Of a stretch of 64,000 nt of DNA, positions 20,114 through 32,389 are shown one piece after another. Under the pieces are notes generated by a model that was given only the letters and a program-made list of their open reading frames with translations, was not told the DNA's origin and ran no database searches. The DNA comes from Phymatolithon calcareum (lineage: Eukaryota > Rhodophyta > Florideophyceae > Hapalidiales): NCBI GenBank assembly GCA_977006965.1, contig OZ345356.1:2480001-2544000 (forward strand), written 5' to 3'. The position numbers and the translations under genes are program-made. Within the stretch, counting starts at the first letter, position 1; each line of letters starts with the position of its first letter.

Positions 20114-23100
20114 CCCCACTTGTCACAGGATACTTTCTACGCTAGTTCAAGTGTTTTACACGACACATTTTTTGTGTACACCGCCACGCAGTACAGGTGT
20201 GCGCGAGAGTGGAGCTAAGCCTATTCGAGAACATTCTTTCAAATTTGGCCGTTTTTGAAAATATGCCGCCAGCAATGCTGTAAGTTCTTATCATAAAACC
20301 TCACGCAATTTATGATACACGACTCCAAATCTGCGCCGAAGGGAGTCGAGATTTTTGCATGAGGATTTTATGATAGACGTGAGCCGGTGTAAATCGAAAC
20401 TCCCAAGAACCAATCGTTCGCTTACAACAATATGCCACATACGCACGCACACGCCTGATTTGTGTCGTGTAAAACGGCCTGTTAGCCACGCACTCTGCCG
20501 TCCGCTACCACTGGAAACTTTGGCTGGCGCGGCACCGCGAATTGACTCCGCGCCACGTACTGTACCTGCGCGTCTTCCGCACCGCAGCAGTCTGCCGCCG
20601 CCAGCCGTCATGCTAGCGGCCGCCAGCGCCGAATTCGCGCCTATTGCGCCTACATAGCCACTCCGCTGCGTCCTCTTCGCCCATTGTTCGCAAACGTCGT
20701 ACGCCATGCAACGCGCGTTCCCCGCGATGAAGTCTGCCTGGCGCACCTCACTAGCGCTCCTCTTCTTCTTGCACTTCCCTCCACTCGCCCTGGGCTGATT
20801 TTTCGAATCCGACCACCGCTGCTTTTTCCACTGCGGCCGCGCCGCTTCCTGCGTTGTTTCAAGCTCAGCACCCTGCACAAGTTCTGCCGCTGCGAGAACT
20901 TCCTGCACGCTCAGCGCAAAGCCGGGCTCGGACCAGGCGTCTTCCGGTCGTCATCCTGGCGCACCGATCGCGCATTCGCGCGGAAATTCTTCCCGTCCCG
21001 CGTGTGCCGGCAGGAGACCGCGTGCATCAGGCAGGCGCTTGCGCGCAAGACGTGAAATGAGACGGAGAAGGTGATGAAGGACGTGCTGTGCGTGCGGGGG
21101 AGGGGCAATGCGTTGGGGAATGAGATGCGCCTCTCGCGCGACGCGGCGTATGTAAGGACAGTGGATAAATTGACGTCGACGTCGACGCGCGCGGAGTTGC
21201 TGCGGTTTATCGCGAGTGGGGGGAGGGTGGATTTTCGCTCGCAGTTTGGCAGCCGGATCTACCGGGAGGTTGCCGCGTATTTGACTTCCAATGCGCGGAT
21301 GCGAAGGCTGCTCTCATCTGCGAGGGTGAGAAAAGCGCTTAGGGTGCGTGATGAGACAAGCGCAAAGTACTTGCGCAGAATGAAGGACCACTTGACCGTG
21401 TCATGACTACAAAGTCGAAGTTGAGAACGCAGCGCAAGTCGAATGTTAGTAACGTGCGCAAATGGCTGGGGGAAAATCAAGAAGGTTGCGCGGTGGATGC
21501 GCGTCGTGCAGGGCGAGGCGGTGCAAGTAAGGTTTTACCGCGCGGAGTTCCGCGAGGTGCGGAGGGAAGTTGCGAATGGACAGAGGGAGGTGGATGAAGT
21601 TAAGAGGAAAATCGCGTGCAAGGTGGTGGAGAAGAGTTACCACCGCGATAGGCTGGCGAAGGGGAAGAAGAGGCTTGTGGATACGTTTCAAAGTTGCCGA
21701 AACGGGTTGTTGCGTGGCAGAAAAAGAACTGCAAGTAGAGTGTACTACGGAAGATGTAAACTTGTAAAAATTGACGTGTACAGTTCACGTGGCTGGATGT
21801 TGGGGGACGGGTTCTGTGGACAGAAAGTCGAGAAGCTACGCGGAAACGAGAGCAGGCGAATGCGGTGAACGAGCGTTGTTATGCATGGAGTTCAACGTTA
21901 CATACACGCTGTCCCTCCATATGCGACCTCAGCTCCGAATCATGTTGACGGGGTCCCTGTTCTTTTTTCCTGTAATATCTTATCTAGCCGACTGGAGACC
22001 AGAGGTGGGTTTTTGTACTCCACTGAATCGCGTTACAGCAACAAAAAAGAAACTCTTCCATAGACAGAATCCAGCCAAAACCTCTTGGCACCAGGAAAGT
22101 TGCCCCAACCGTCAGCAGATGCGTTGGTCGCTTTTAAGTAACAATCTACCTTTCTTCTTCTTCCTCATATATGTATGATATGATACTCAGTTCTCAACGA
22201 CAGTGACTCAGGATGACGTAGATTTGCATTTCCCGCAGCCCCCAGTCGCTGCAGAATTGCAACGAGACAAATTTACAGCCCCGGCATCCAACTTCCGGAC
22301 ATTCCCGCACCTGCGCTCGTACCCCGGCCGCGAACAGATGGACCACAATACTACTTGTAGCGCTACGCGTCCCACGAGCAGTCCTATCCGCGGCGATGCC
22401 GATGCCGCAAACTTGACGCGCAATGCGGCCGCTGCGCGCTTCGTTACGCCCTCGTAGCCGCTACCACAGCACGCTACTGCGCCGCATCGTATTTGCCATC
22501 GTCATCATCGCCTTCATCCTGTTTTCCATTCGTGCCCATCTACGCGCACGCGACGTCCTAGTCGCGTACTTCGTCCAGGCAAGCGACACGATGCGTCATT
22601 AATCCCCCGTCTTCTGCGCGCGCTATGTGATCGCAACACGCGCAACTTCTTCGCGGTGCATTTCACCCTCTCCCTAGAGGACGACATTGTCTCACTAATG
22701 CTGTCAGAAGCTCGATCAGAACTCACAAACGCGCGCTGTCGGCAATTTATACGCTGTGCCGCGCGAGTTTGAAACCGATCGCGGCATCGCACTGGCATAC
22801 AACTATCTCTCCGGTGTCGCGCATCTATTAGCGTCTGGCGTGTGGTTCGTCTATTTCGTCAATCTTCCCGGCGCCGACTATCCTACCGCGCGACAGACGC
22901 TCATCTGCTAGCTTCTTGGCGACCACTCCGTGCGTAAACGTCGCCTCTCCTTCATCGAATGGGCAAATGCGGATGAACAGAGTTGGACAAATATTTGTCG
23001 ATTCCGTGATGTCGTCTGGCGCGCGTGGAACGTACGAAAGAAATGCAGGAGGAGGATATTGCGACTGGGAGAAATGAGTCGCTCATATTGCGCAACCCAA

Positions 23101-23470
23101 TGTTTCGTCATATAGGGTTCACGATGGCGAAGAGCTCTGGATGGTTCATTCGGCATCGCGAGTTTGTGGAGTTTCTCGTACTTTATGCGCATGTGCGGCG
23201 GGTTTTTGAGGAGTTGTTGTCACTCTGATGCGGCGGATGAGAATATTGTTCGTGTGTGGTTTGGAATGATCGCCATTTCAGAGAGCGTGATGTGTGGACG
23301 AATAGGCGCAGAATTTTCTTTGTGCCGCCAAACGGAACCTTTGCGCTCTGCGATGATGGCGTGTCGCGGTAGAGACAGCACAATAAATGATTTGGATCAG
23401 GAGAAGAAACCACTGTTTTGGGATAAGTTGTGAATAAGCCCGCGTTTTTCACTCGCAAGAGGCGTGATTA
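20114..23470. other. G/C-rich region with broken coding-like stretches, no intact gene
   Basis: Base composition is richer in G and C than the following 10 kb. Several plus-strand stretches look like decayed coding sequence. 21074-21406 and 21443-21868 lie in one frame, separated by two stops, and encode Lys/Arg-rich protein. 22490-22610 reads a hydrophobic segment (VFAIVIIAFILFSI). 23025-23228 reads RNPMFRHIGFTMAKSSGWF and then shifts frame. I recognise no family. The mixture of strands and stops suggests remains of one or more old genes or elements. Confidence 0.35.
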
Positions 23471-24000
23471 GGGAGAGCTGACTCGGCGGGATCGATCAGG
23501 AAATGCTTGGTTTGGATGAGCTCTGTTCCGAGTTTCAAGGGGAGGCGATTGAAGAGTTCAAGACGAGAGTAAACAAAAGTTTGTTCTCAAAGTGCACTGT
23601 TTGATATTTCTCTACTCTGTGCACTCATTTCAAGCGATATCACTACGCATCTCTTGGCTGTGACCTCTGCACCATCACGCACGGGTTCGTCTTCCATATT
23701 TCTTGTCTAGTATCTGGTGCTCTCGCCAACGCCATATTCGCAAATATTAGAAGAGGAAGTCGCCGCCAATTAAAGCCACCCAAACTTAGAGCCAAATGTC
23801 TTCCATCATGGAATCTCACAAAGGCTCCACAAGTTTCGAGGCGCACCGCAAACTTCTACCTTGACCTATCAGGGCATTTCTGGGCACTGTTGACTGATGT
23901 TAACAGTACAGTGGTAACGCGCTTGCGCCTCTGTAGTGCGAATGCGATCTGAAGGGATTGCACGGCACATTGAAAAAGCTCCCATCACCGTCACTGGCTA
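23471..24000. other. Intergenic, nothing recognised
   Basis: No coding frame, repeat or structured element stands out. Confidence 0.3.
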
Positions 24001-26044
24001 GTCTTGATGGTTATGAAGCACAAATCGTATGATCGCGCGTTCCTGACTCGATTTGTCTACAAAAGGCAACCATTTCGTTTCTGGTGGAAGATTTCCGCAA
24101 GACGCCGACAAGCAGATCAAAGCCCTCAGCAACCACTTCCTACATCTTAGAAGCCGAACCACAGAGTTCAACGTGGACCTGATTGCCAACCACTTCGAAT
24201 CGCACACTGCATTCAACAAAACCTCTACAGAGTCGACGGCACCGTTGATCACGGTAATTTGTAAAAAATGCAATGGTGTCCGCACTCGACCTCGTCGTTC
24301 TCCTCGCAAATGGACGCGCGCAAGCGCAGCCATAGCATGTCGAAAGTTTGTGTTGGTAAACTAAAGTTTAGAAGTAAGTCTAGGTCACATTCTTTTCATC
24401 TCTACTTTGTCAAAGTGGTCACTGTCGTTTATAGTCCATGCATGCTTTTCGTCTTGCATCATGAGCCTTGTCAGTATCATGTACGCGATTGCCCTTTTTA
24501 CAAATTACGGTGATCGCGGGTGTCGTCACCTGTTTGGAGGTTGTATTCGATACGGTGCGCATTCCGAAGTTGCTTTCGATCAATTTCATGTTGTGGTTCA
24601 TTGCTCCGCTTGTTCGAAGTGGTTGTTGAGGGTTTTGATGTTTCTCTTCAATTTTGAAAGAAAAGGTCTCTTTTTGTGGACAAACAAAGTCCCTCTGCCA
24701 CAAGAAAATACGATTTATGTCTAATAACTATCAAGCAGAAAAGATGGAGGTGAGAGCCTTGGCAAGGTGCCGTGAAATAATGTCATCCCAAATTCACAAT
24801 ACACGTGCACCAGCACCTAATGTTGACCTGTTTTCTTCAATCACCAGCCCCGTGATATGTCCTGATTGGGCAGGCCAAAAGTTCGCGATGATGTTGAGAA
24901 TTATTTGCGCAAGGGTGAGATGTCATGAAACGCCACATTTAGTAAATTCACTCAGCGGTGGTTTTCCTCCGATACTTCTTGCGATGGGACGGCATACCTG
25001 GCATGGAATTTGGGAGCTGGTGTCGTGCTTGAGCGTGTTTGTGCTATTGCGCAGAGCAATGTGGCGATATGGCTCGAAGTGAGGGGAAAAAATAGAGATG
25101 CACAATTGCACTCTTTACGTGACTGCGGGGGACCCTACGAATGTTGAGACCTACGTTCTGGGTTTGCGATGGTTTACGAAGAATGTTACTACAATTCTAG
25201 TATGCCGTTCTGGGAATTAATTTTGGAGATGCCTCAATTAAGGACGATTTGTTGCATATTTCGTGAATATGGACGTGACGAGGCTTGACAATCGCTTGAA
25301 CGAGATCGACTAGCAAGCGGGAGCATAACTTGCTTATGACATGCTCTTTTGCTCTTTGGTCACATTGTACCCGCCAAGCGAGTCAGATGGCAAGGCAGTT
25401 CTCTTTCATTGATCTTATTCTTAAGCTTTTCCACTGATGTTTTTCCGCTGGCTGCATGCCGACTCGTGGTGCTGAGCTCCAGCTTATATGCACTCTCTGG
25501 AAATCGGAATCACGCGCTGTGCAGCATGAGCCTCCCCAAGAATCCATCAGCACTTGCATCGCGAACGCAGAACAAAATAATATGGCCCATTCCCAACACT
25601 TCCCTGATGCCGTTCAATAATCGATTCATCATCACTCGCATGCTGATAGTTATGAAGCATAAATCGTATGATCTTGTAGAAGAAGAAAAAAGGTAGATTT
25701 TATTTAAAAGTTACCAACGGATCTGCTGACGCTTGGGGCAGTTTTCCTAGTGTCAAGAGGTTTTGGCTGGATTCTGTCAATATGATCTTGTAGAAGAAGC
25801 ACTTCATTTGACTATAAAAGAAGCCATGAACAAACAACGTCGAAGTGAATACAGAATCCACGAATACCACCACCGAGGCAACGACACCGCAATTTGCAAA
25901 AAATGCAATGGCGTCTGCACTCGACCTCATCGATCTCCTCGCAAGAGACCACGCGCAAACGCAGCGTTAGCGTGCCGTAAATTTGTGTTGTACTTTTGCG
26001 TCTCGACATTTTTGTCGTATTTGCTGGGTCGATGCCGCCACTGA
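24001..26044. repeat. Three-copy Cys/Arg-rich repeat family (two direct, one inverted)
   Basis: Members: 24053-24364 (+), 24419-24703 (-) and about 25784-26000 (+). They share an encoded segment ICKKCNGVRTRPRRSPRK in the first, ICKKCNGVCTRPHRSPRKRP in the third, and the diverged ICKKGNRV in the inverted one, preceded by similar N-terminal text. A short DNA tag (tatgaagca.aaatcgtatgatc) occurs at 24010 and 25653. The CxxC plus Arg-rich tail resembles a nucleic-acid-binding knuckle, but no complete domain exists. Between the members, 24720-25110 has an open frame (MEVRALARCREIM) without known homologues. Confidence 0.5.
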
Positions 26045-26119
26045 CATTTATCGTGGGTATAATTTGTTTTCTTTTTTTGAACCTGGGCCTTGTTGTCCCA
26101 CAGGTGACTTGTTCTTGAC

Positions 26120-26197
26120 AGGATAGTCGACAAAGCCACATGAAGAGGCACATACGTGAGGATAGTCGACAAAGCCACATGAAGAGACTCATACGTG
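26120..26197. repeat. 39-bp tandem repeat, two units
   Basis: 26120-26158 and 26159-26197 both begin aggatagtcgacaaagccac and differ at two or three positions. Confidence 0.85.
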
Positions 26198-27429
26198 CGC
26201 TCCGCTGCCACATATTGTAAAGGAGGTGCGTGCACGTGCATCTGCGGAACGTGCGGAAATAGAAGCTACTCATACTTTTCCTAAAGAATACTCCTGATGC
26301 CCTCAAGAAAGGAGCTAGGCCATCAAGGTCCATACTTGCTATTGGCACTCATGCGTCATGATTTCTGCACGCTGGCATCAGCTGCGGCTATACAACGACG
26401 GATATACTGTACAGCGTTCAACGAGTTATCTGTTTGTATTTTTCCTTTGTTGCGAGAGTGCACACAATGTGCGGCTTGCTAAGCCGTATATTCTAAAGTA
26501 CCATACGACTATCTTCAGTACAACTGTCTGCTGAAGAGGAAGCTCTCTTTGGAAACCATTTTGCTACTCAGATGCTGCGCATTACGGTAAACCATCATGT
26601 TGCACCGTCTGGCCTCCAAAATGCAAGATGCTGGTATTCAAAAGGGTTCACAAGAACTAGCTCCACTCTGCAATCAACCATCTCTGATTCGGGACTAGGC
26701 GACGGCACCTCCGGGCCAGGGGACGTTTCGTAGGGGCTCTGCGTTGCCTCCATGACAGGCGGAGGTGTTCCCGTGGCATTCTTTATCGCCTGTGCTTGTT
26801 CGTTTCAAAGTGACCTTATCGCTCCTCAAGTGTCGCCCCTCCTTGCTTTCTGGAGACTCATTGGACACAACCTTGTTGAGATTGAAGCGAAGCACACCAG
26901 AGGTCCTCTGCTTCCTGGTTTCAGTTTGAAAACAAACTTTTTAATTGAAGTTTTAAACAAGCCTCAGAACCTTAAAAATGAGTGCGTTAGTCCCTATGGG
27001 TCTAGAAAGTCGTATTTTTTATAGCACGCTTCTTCTCTTCCTACCGCTCGCCATTACACGATTCCACAAGAAGCAACTTTAGCCTCACAGTCTTACGAAT
27101 ATATGCGCAACGCATGTATTGAAAATGCATCTGGTTGAGGCAAAGGCGACGGGAGAGTAATCCAGCAATCTACAAGTGATTCGGTCTCTGCCGATGCGTA
27201 AACTGAGTGCCCTCTCACGTGACAACGATTGCAATGTTTCCCTGAGGAAGTGGATATTTTTTACATGTAATACTTCCTCCCTCCGAGTTGCCTACGACAG
27301 TGTTAGCGCTTTCATTTATAATTATAGCTGGCTAGTTTTTTGAAATGGTCTTGAAGATTTGGGCCGCACTTTGCAGCTCTGCTTTTTCTACGTATTCCTT
27401 TCTATTCGAGCTTCCAAACACTCTTACAC
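26198..27429. other. Intergenic, no gene recognised
   Basis: Only short uncorrelated frames on both strands. The longest, about 90 codons on plus at 26752-27024, has no recognisable features. Confidence 0.3.
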
Positions 27430-27741
27430 TTACGACCGTAATCCACCTTTGAGCCGGCTCACCACCGCTTGGAACAAGCTAGGTTGAGCAGTTGCACTGT
27501 CAGATCTTTTCTCCGTTCGAGGCTCTTCAAGAATATTCTCTAGAGTTTCCTTGATCTTCTGCAGCTCTGTGCCCTTTACTTTACCCTTTGATTCAAAGTC
27601 TTTAATCGCCTCGATGGCGTCCAAAACGGAAGCCTGAGCTGCATGTTGACGCTCCGCAAACCCTTTGTATTCCTGAAAGTCGAAATAATTGGACTTAGAA
27701 GACGGCTTCTTGTTCTTTTTCTTGATTGGACATCTACTCAT
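27430..27741 (-). CDS. Small Lys-rich protein, second of an overlapping pair
   Basis: 103 residues from ATG at 27741. It starts with a basic tract (CPIKKKNKKPSSKS), continues with a helical, charged middle (EAIKDFESKGKVKGTELQKI) and ends LFQAVVSRLKGGLRS. Its ATG overlaps the stop of the upstream frame (27734-28030) in ATGAGTAG, 8 bases shared. I do not recognise the family. Composition looks like real protein and the frame is undamaged, which stands out in a region full of decayed sequence. Alternatives: one protein made by frameshifting, a two-ORF element, or a single gene split by an error. Confidence 0.5.
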   Translation of the reverse strand: MSRCPIKKKNKKPSSKSNYFDFQEYKGFAERQHAAQASVLDAIEAIKDFESKGKVKGTELQKIKETLENILEEPRTEKRSDSATAQPSLFQAVVSRLKGGLRS

Positions 27742-28030
27742 TACTTAGAAATTTGGTGACCCGTCGCACTGGCCGACATGAGAATGTACCAACGTTTTCC
27801 TCTTGTTCAACAATAATCGATTCCTCAGGTCCTATTCCACTGCCCGACATGAACTCAAGATTTTGAAATGCCGTACGCAAATCAATGATTATTTCTGTTT
27901 GTCTTTCGGTTCGTGTGTGCAGGCGATCAGATTTTCTCCTCTCGTACGCCAATTCATCTCTCAGTTCTGCCTTTTGTCTCGTAAGACTTAAAACTGCCAG
28001 CTCCAGTTCCTGTCTTGAGTAAGAGTTCAT
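27734..28030 (-). CDS. Small coiled-coil protein, first of an overlapping pair
   Basis: 98 residues from ATG at 28030 (MNSYSRQELELAVLSLTRQK). Residues 8-60 are strongly helical and charged with leucines in heptad-like spacing, suggesting a coiled-coil dimer; the C-terminal third is acidic, then basic (RPVRRVTKFLSNE). The frame ends TAATGAGTAG, providing the ATG of the next frame on the same strand in a different phase. No homologous family is known to me. If real, the two proteins are probably made from one transcript. Confidence 0.5.
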   Translation of the reverse strand: MNSYSRQELELAVLSLTRQKAELRDELAYERRKSDRLHTRTERQTEIIIDLRTAFQNLEFMSGSGIGPEESIIVEQEENVGTFSCRPVRRVTKFLSNE

Positions 28031-28680
28031 CGTGTAAATGGCAAGAGAGGAGAGCGATTGGTTGATAGTTTGTTGCCTTCGCTTCTAGAATCCTAGAAAT
28101 CGGCATTTATACGATTCCAGAAGTAAAGGCAACCAGAATGGCATTGCGTGGAATAATGGTGAGAGGCTTGCATGTGCTTCTGTGCTTCCTACAAGAAAAC
28201 GCAGTGATGAAATAAACTTTATTGTAAACGCATCGGTGCCCATGATTGCATGTTCTAGTTTGAGATGCAGTCTCTTTCTTAGATACTTGTCGTACTAAAT
28301 GGCACCTTGAAATCCCTTAGATGTCGTGTGGGTCTAACCCGCCCATAATCTGCGATTCACGAATCTTTTTTGTGCTGCATCATGTGATCTGTGCTTTGTG
28401 CAACAGCTTCTCGTCGGCGCGTAACCTGAATTTTACCATATCTTTCGGCTATTCCTTTGCCGATTTTAAAGAACTTTTAGTTTCGAGGCGCGAACTTTTT
28501 TGCCACCTAGACGTTCGATTTTACCAGATTTGCAGTATTCCTGTGGTAGTCTACAACCATTCGAAACTTTTAACCGATACAATAAGAAATTCATCAAGTC
28601 CTTTTCGAAATAATTTTCCATCTTTGTAGGCGATTCTTTTTCAAGATCAGAATTACGAAAAGTGCTCTACACTCCTTTTC
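28031..28680. other. Intergenic upstream of the overlapping ORF pair
   Basis: Would contain the promoter of the pair at 27430-28030. No motif is clear. A plus-strand frame at 28321-28629 is rich in Phe, Ser and Cys and looks incidental. Confidence 0.3.
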
Positions 28681-29311
28681 TTTGATCTTTTTTGGTTTTT
28701 GCGTAACCTGCGTTCTTGGATCTCTATAACAGTTTTCAAAATGCGAAGAACTGATCAGGAAGTGGTCTTAAACTGCGCGTTTAAGGAGCTGTCCCGATTT
28801 TACAAGGAACCCTCTGCTGAAAATTTCTAGAAAAAGTTTCCACGGCGCGAGGACTTTTTTTGCGAAGCCAATTATGTACTGCCATAACAGAAAGTGTCCA
28901 ATGAGCTTCTCGGATTCCCAAGCTCATAAAAAATAAAAGTGAAAATCTAAGATGGGGATGTAGGTCCTTAATTTCACTTCCTTATTTCATCACCTGTCTT
29001 TCATTTTTTTGATTTTTGGATAACTTACGTTCTTGGTATTCTATAACAGTTTTAAAAATTTGAAGAAATGATCAGAAAGTAGTCTTAAACTGCGCGTTTT
29101 AGGAGGTGTCCCGATTTTGGAAGGAAACCTCTGCAGAGACTTTCTACAAAACGTTTTCAAGGCGCGTCGACTTTTTTTTGCTTAGACATGAAATGTCTAA
29201 GCAAAAAACGTTTTATGTATTGCCATAACAGAAAGTGTCCAATGAGCTCCTCGCATTCCCAATCTCATATAAAATAAAAGTGAAAATCTAAGATGGGGTG
29301 TAGGTCCTTAA
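28681..29311. repeat. Tandem duplication of about 300 bp, second unit with an inserted hairpin
   Basis: Units at about 28681-28975 and 29008-29311 share long stretches, for example ccataacagaaagtgtccaa and gtgaaaatctaagatgggg. The second unit has about 30 extra bases at 29174-29208 forming a perfect hairpin. Confidence 0.8.
29174..29208. repeat. Perfect 16-bp stem hairpin, 3-base loop
   Basis: Arms ttttttgcttagacat (29174-29189) and its exact complement (29193-29208) flank gaa. It is absent from the sister repeat unit, so it arose or was inserted after the tandem duplication. Confidence 0.9.
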
Positions 29312-29591
29312 ATGTCAGCTCATGCAAGAATAGTGTTTTGATAACATGTCGCAAAAGGAGAGAAGCTCGCACACGCACTTTTGCAGCCTTGCCACGCGGT
29401 ATCAACCAGTACTCCGGCTCCCCGAAATTATCGCTGAGGCAACAGTGCGCGTCCGGGGGGTCGTGAAACTGCCCGCGACTAACAACAAGTGCTGCACTAC
29501 CGAGCGAAAGTACCGCGTTCTCCAGCTCGGGGCTTATCCGGAGCGCATTGCAAAGCATGAGCTCGCCCTTGGAGGCTCGATACACGGTCAT
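29265..29591 (-). CDS. Hypothetical small ORF, 108 codons
   Basis: ATG at 29591 to a stop at 29265, encoding MTVYRASKGELMLCNALRIS and later GEPEYWLIPRGKAAKVRVRA. The last 15 codons run into the tandem repeat. No domain is recognised; the opposite strand is also open for most of the length, so the coding assignment is weak. Confidence 0.25.
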   Translation of the reverse strand: MTVYRASKGELMLCNALRISPELENAVLSLGSAALVVSRGQFHDPPDAHCCLSDNFGEPEYWLIPRGKAAKVRVRASLLLRHVIKTLFLHELTFKDLHPILDFHFYFI

Positions 29592-29639
29592 TGGATGAAA
29601 AATTCTAATTTGACTTCAATTAAGGACTTACTCAGATGA

Positions 29640-32389
29640 ATTTTATGGATATTGACTTGGCGAAACTTTATTGGATAATAACTTTCAAATCTTGAACCCT
29701 TCCTCATTTAGAGCTCTTTCTGACTTCAAAATCGGAGACCACTCCCTGGATCCGATTTGCTTCATTATTTTATGGATTCATTCACATATCGAGAGTCTCT
29801 TGATTGGCCATTAATATGGACGTTAGCTGTACCGATACATTTTCATGTCGTGAGCATTGCACGCACGAAGTCGGAAGTAGCTTTGTGAAAACAAGCGTGA
29901 AGAAAAATAACAGTTCTGTGCGAAGGTGGCGATTGCACCTCAAACTTGCACTTGTATCTTTAGAAAATGTGTTATAGATGATTAGCGCGGCCTTTTAGAT
30001 ATTCTGTGACCTTGAAAATTGAATTCGTTTGTATAGCGGTGGTGTTTCTCGAATGATGAGCTTCTTAGGCAAACTGTTATGAAAATTCTCCCTATTGTGA
30101 AAAACGGATATTCCAAAGTAGCCACAGATTGCCTCTGCACACGTGTAAAATGCTTCTCGTTTTCGCTGAGAAAGACACCCGCAAACTGCAGTGCAGATCC
30201 TTGCACTCTCAATGTTTTATGCCGCGGAAAAGCGCATTCCAGCCTCTGATCGAGATTCTAAGGTCAAAGCAGCTGCAGTAGCGCGCCTGGGCAATAGAGT
30301 AAGTGAACTCCGTCACTAGCGACTCGAGAGGCGAGATCGGCACTTTGTAGGAATTTGAGAAGCTGGGTGACAAGGGTAGCATATTTGCCTGGGAAGTATT
30401 TAGAATCTTCAAATCTAACCCAGCAGGCTTGTCTGTTCTAGAGGTGAATAATGCTACAAAGACTCTTTTGACTTCTTAAAGAAACGTATGTCGGCTCTCC
30501 GAGAAATGTCGTTAGAGTTTACAGGGACTTTTCCCCTTTTAGCGTCCAGTTACAATATACTATTTTTCTCCACTGTACATGAAATATTGGAGTAGACGGG
30601 GTTTTAGTATCTAGTTCTTCCCCTGGTGTCAAGTTTGATAATATTCCGTGCGGTAGGAGCATTCAAAGAACGGATCAAATCGGGGATGTCTAATAGAAAT
30701 TGCTCAACTTCGCGAAATGATGACGCAGCGGGGATGCCGCTGTCCATGATGACATAGACGCGACGGTGGGGCTTGTACAAGGTCTTGTTCTTCCACGTTC
30801 AAGTTGCGCTCGGATGAGACCATTTCTGCGTGACAAATCGCTGTGAAACGGGAATTGTCTTCGCAAAATGGCGAAGCTATCATATTGTAATGCCTTTGAG
30901 TGGGCATTATGATGTAAACCTCAGAGAGATCTTTTTACTGCACGTTAGCCAATCATCGTTGAGTACATGCAGGAGATTTTAGTAGAAATAGCTCGCCTAG
31001 TTCACGTAGCATAGCGAGCAGAGGGAACACCCAACACATAACACAACCCAACACAATAGTAGAGACACTCACCGACTCCACGGGCACACGCTTCTAAATA
31101 AACGAACCCGCACAGACGACTTCACTGTGAGGGGTGCCCTCTAGTGTGCCTTCACGCACGCACTTAACAACGCACAGCCAACGCGTACGTTACAATATAT
31201 ACGTTTTCGTGTAGCTTTCGTGGAAAACGCTGACTTGAGAATAGGCTTAGACAAGAAGACAGTGCCGACAGAAAGCTGAGTTGGATGTTCCATTATCGAA
31301 AACTTGCGGGAATGTTTGCAGTCTATGCGAAAATATTTTTTGATATGCTTTTTGAAGCAAAACAATTTCCTAAAAGATAGGAAAACCAAGAATTAGCATA
31401 TTGCTTCGGGTAAAGAGCCATTGCGGCCCCTAATATCACTTCAAATTGGTACAATGTATGAGCAGACCTTGAAAATCGACCGTGGGCGGCTTGCTGACAG
31501 AAATGATCGATATAATAATATCACAGGTGCCTCGTGGTAAATACAGAAAACTTTGAGGTCATTTTAGTAAATACAGAAAACTTCGCGGCCATTTTAGTAA
31601 TTACCTCTGAAAAGTACGAGAGGCAAAGAGAAGGGGCTTGCTTTGGTATACGCCAAATTCTACAATATGATTGGGGGATTAAGAAGATCATACCTAGCCA
31701 TCTTATGGTCAGGGAACTTTAACTGTGCACGGCAGTTCAAGTTCCCTGGCCTTAGGTGCAGCCCGTCGCCGTCCCACGTGGTGCAACCTAGAAGCGCGGA
31801 TGCCGCGACGTCACCTCTGCGACGTTGCGCATCTTCCTGCTCGACCGCGCCGCAGCCGAGAAACACGGATGCCGCGGCGTAATATTTGTGAGGCTTCACG
31901 TCTTCGTGCTCGGCCGCGCCGCAGCCGCTTTCGCGCAGAAGTCCAGCTCTGCTATCTTTCCACCGCTTGCAAGACGATCAATTTATGCAATTGTACTAGT
32001 TGAGCTGCGTCCGCCGCTGCCGCATCGCGCAGAGTTGCTCCTGGCGAGGAAGTCCACGTGCACCACTGGAAGACTTCGAACAAGAGAAATGTGATTCAGT
32101 TCGCTAATTTTATATGGACCTGTCGTCATTCGGAATGGCCAAAAATATATGCACAGCGGCCTAAAATATTTGCGCACGCTGCTCAAGTTTTCGAGCATTC
32201 CGATTGTGCTCAGGACCATATTTGCTACGATGGAACGATTAATTATATGTATCTGAGGAGACACGAGAGACCCGAAAAAGTGTGATTACAGAATTGGCAT
32301 AGCTGACAGCTCTGATGGACTCGTTTTGTTGCCATGTCTCTCGATACAAGTCGCGTGACTGTCACGTAGGCTCTCTACAAATTCTGTGT
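29640..32389. other. Gene-poor stretch, nothing recognised
   Basis: About 2.7 kb without a supportable gene. There is a short direct repeat of gtaaatacagaaaact near 31538 and 31568, and a G/C-rich segment at 31780-31990 where cggatgccgcg occurs twice. Confidence 0.3.

Noticed and set aside
20291-20908. A 205-codon minus-strand frame
   Set aside because: Lies in G/C-rich DNA where several overlapping frames on both strands are open; composition is Ala/Arg/Gly-rich with no domain, so it is probably incidental.
25812-26348. A 178-codon minus-strand frame
   Set aside because: It runs antisense to the third Cys/Arg-rich repeat and across a 39-bp tandem repeat; no feature supports it.
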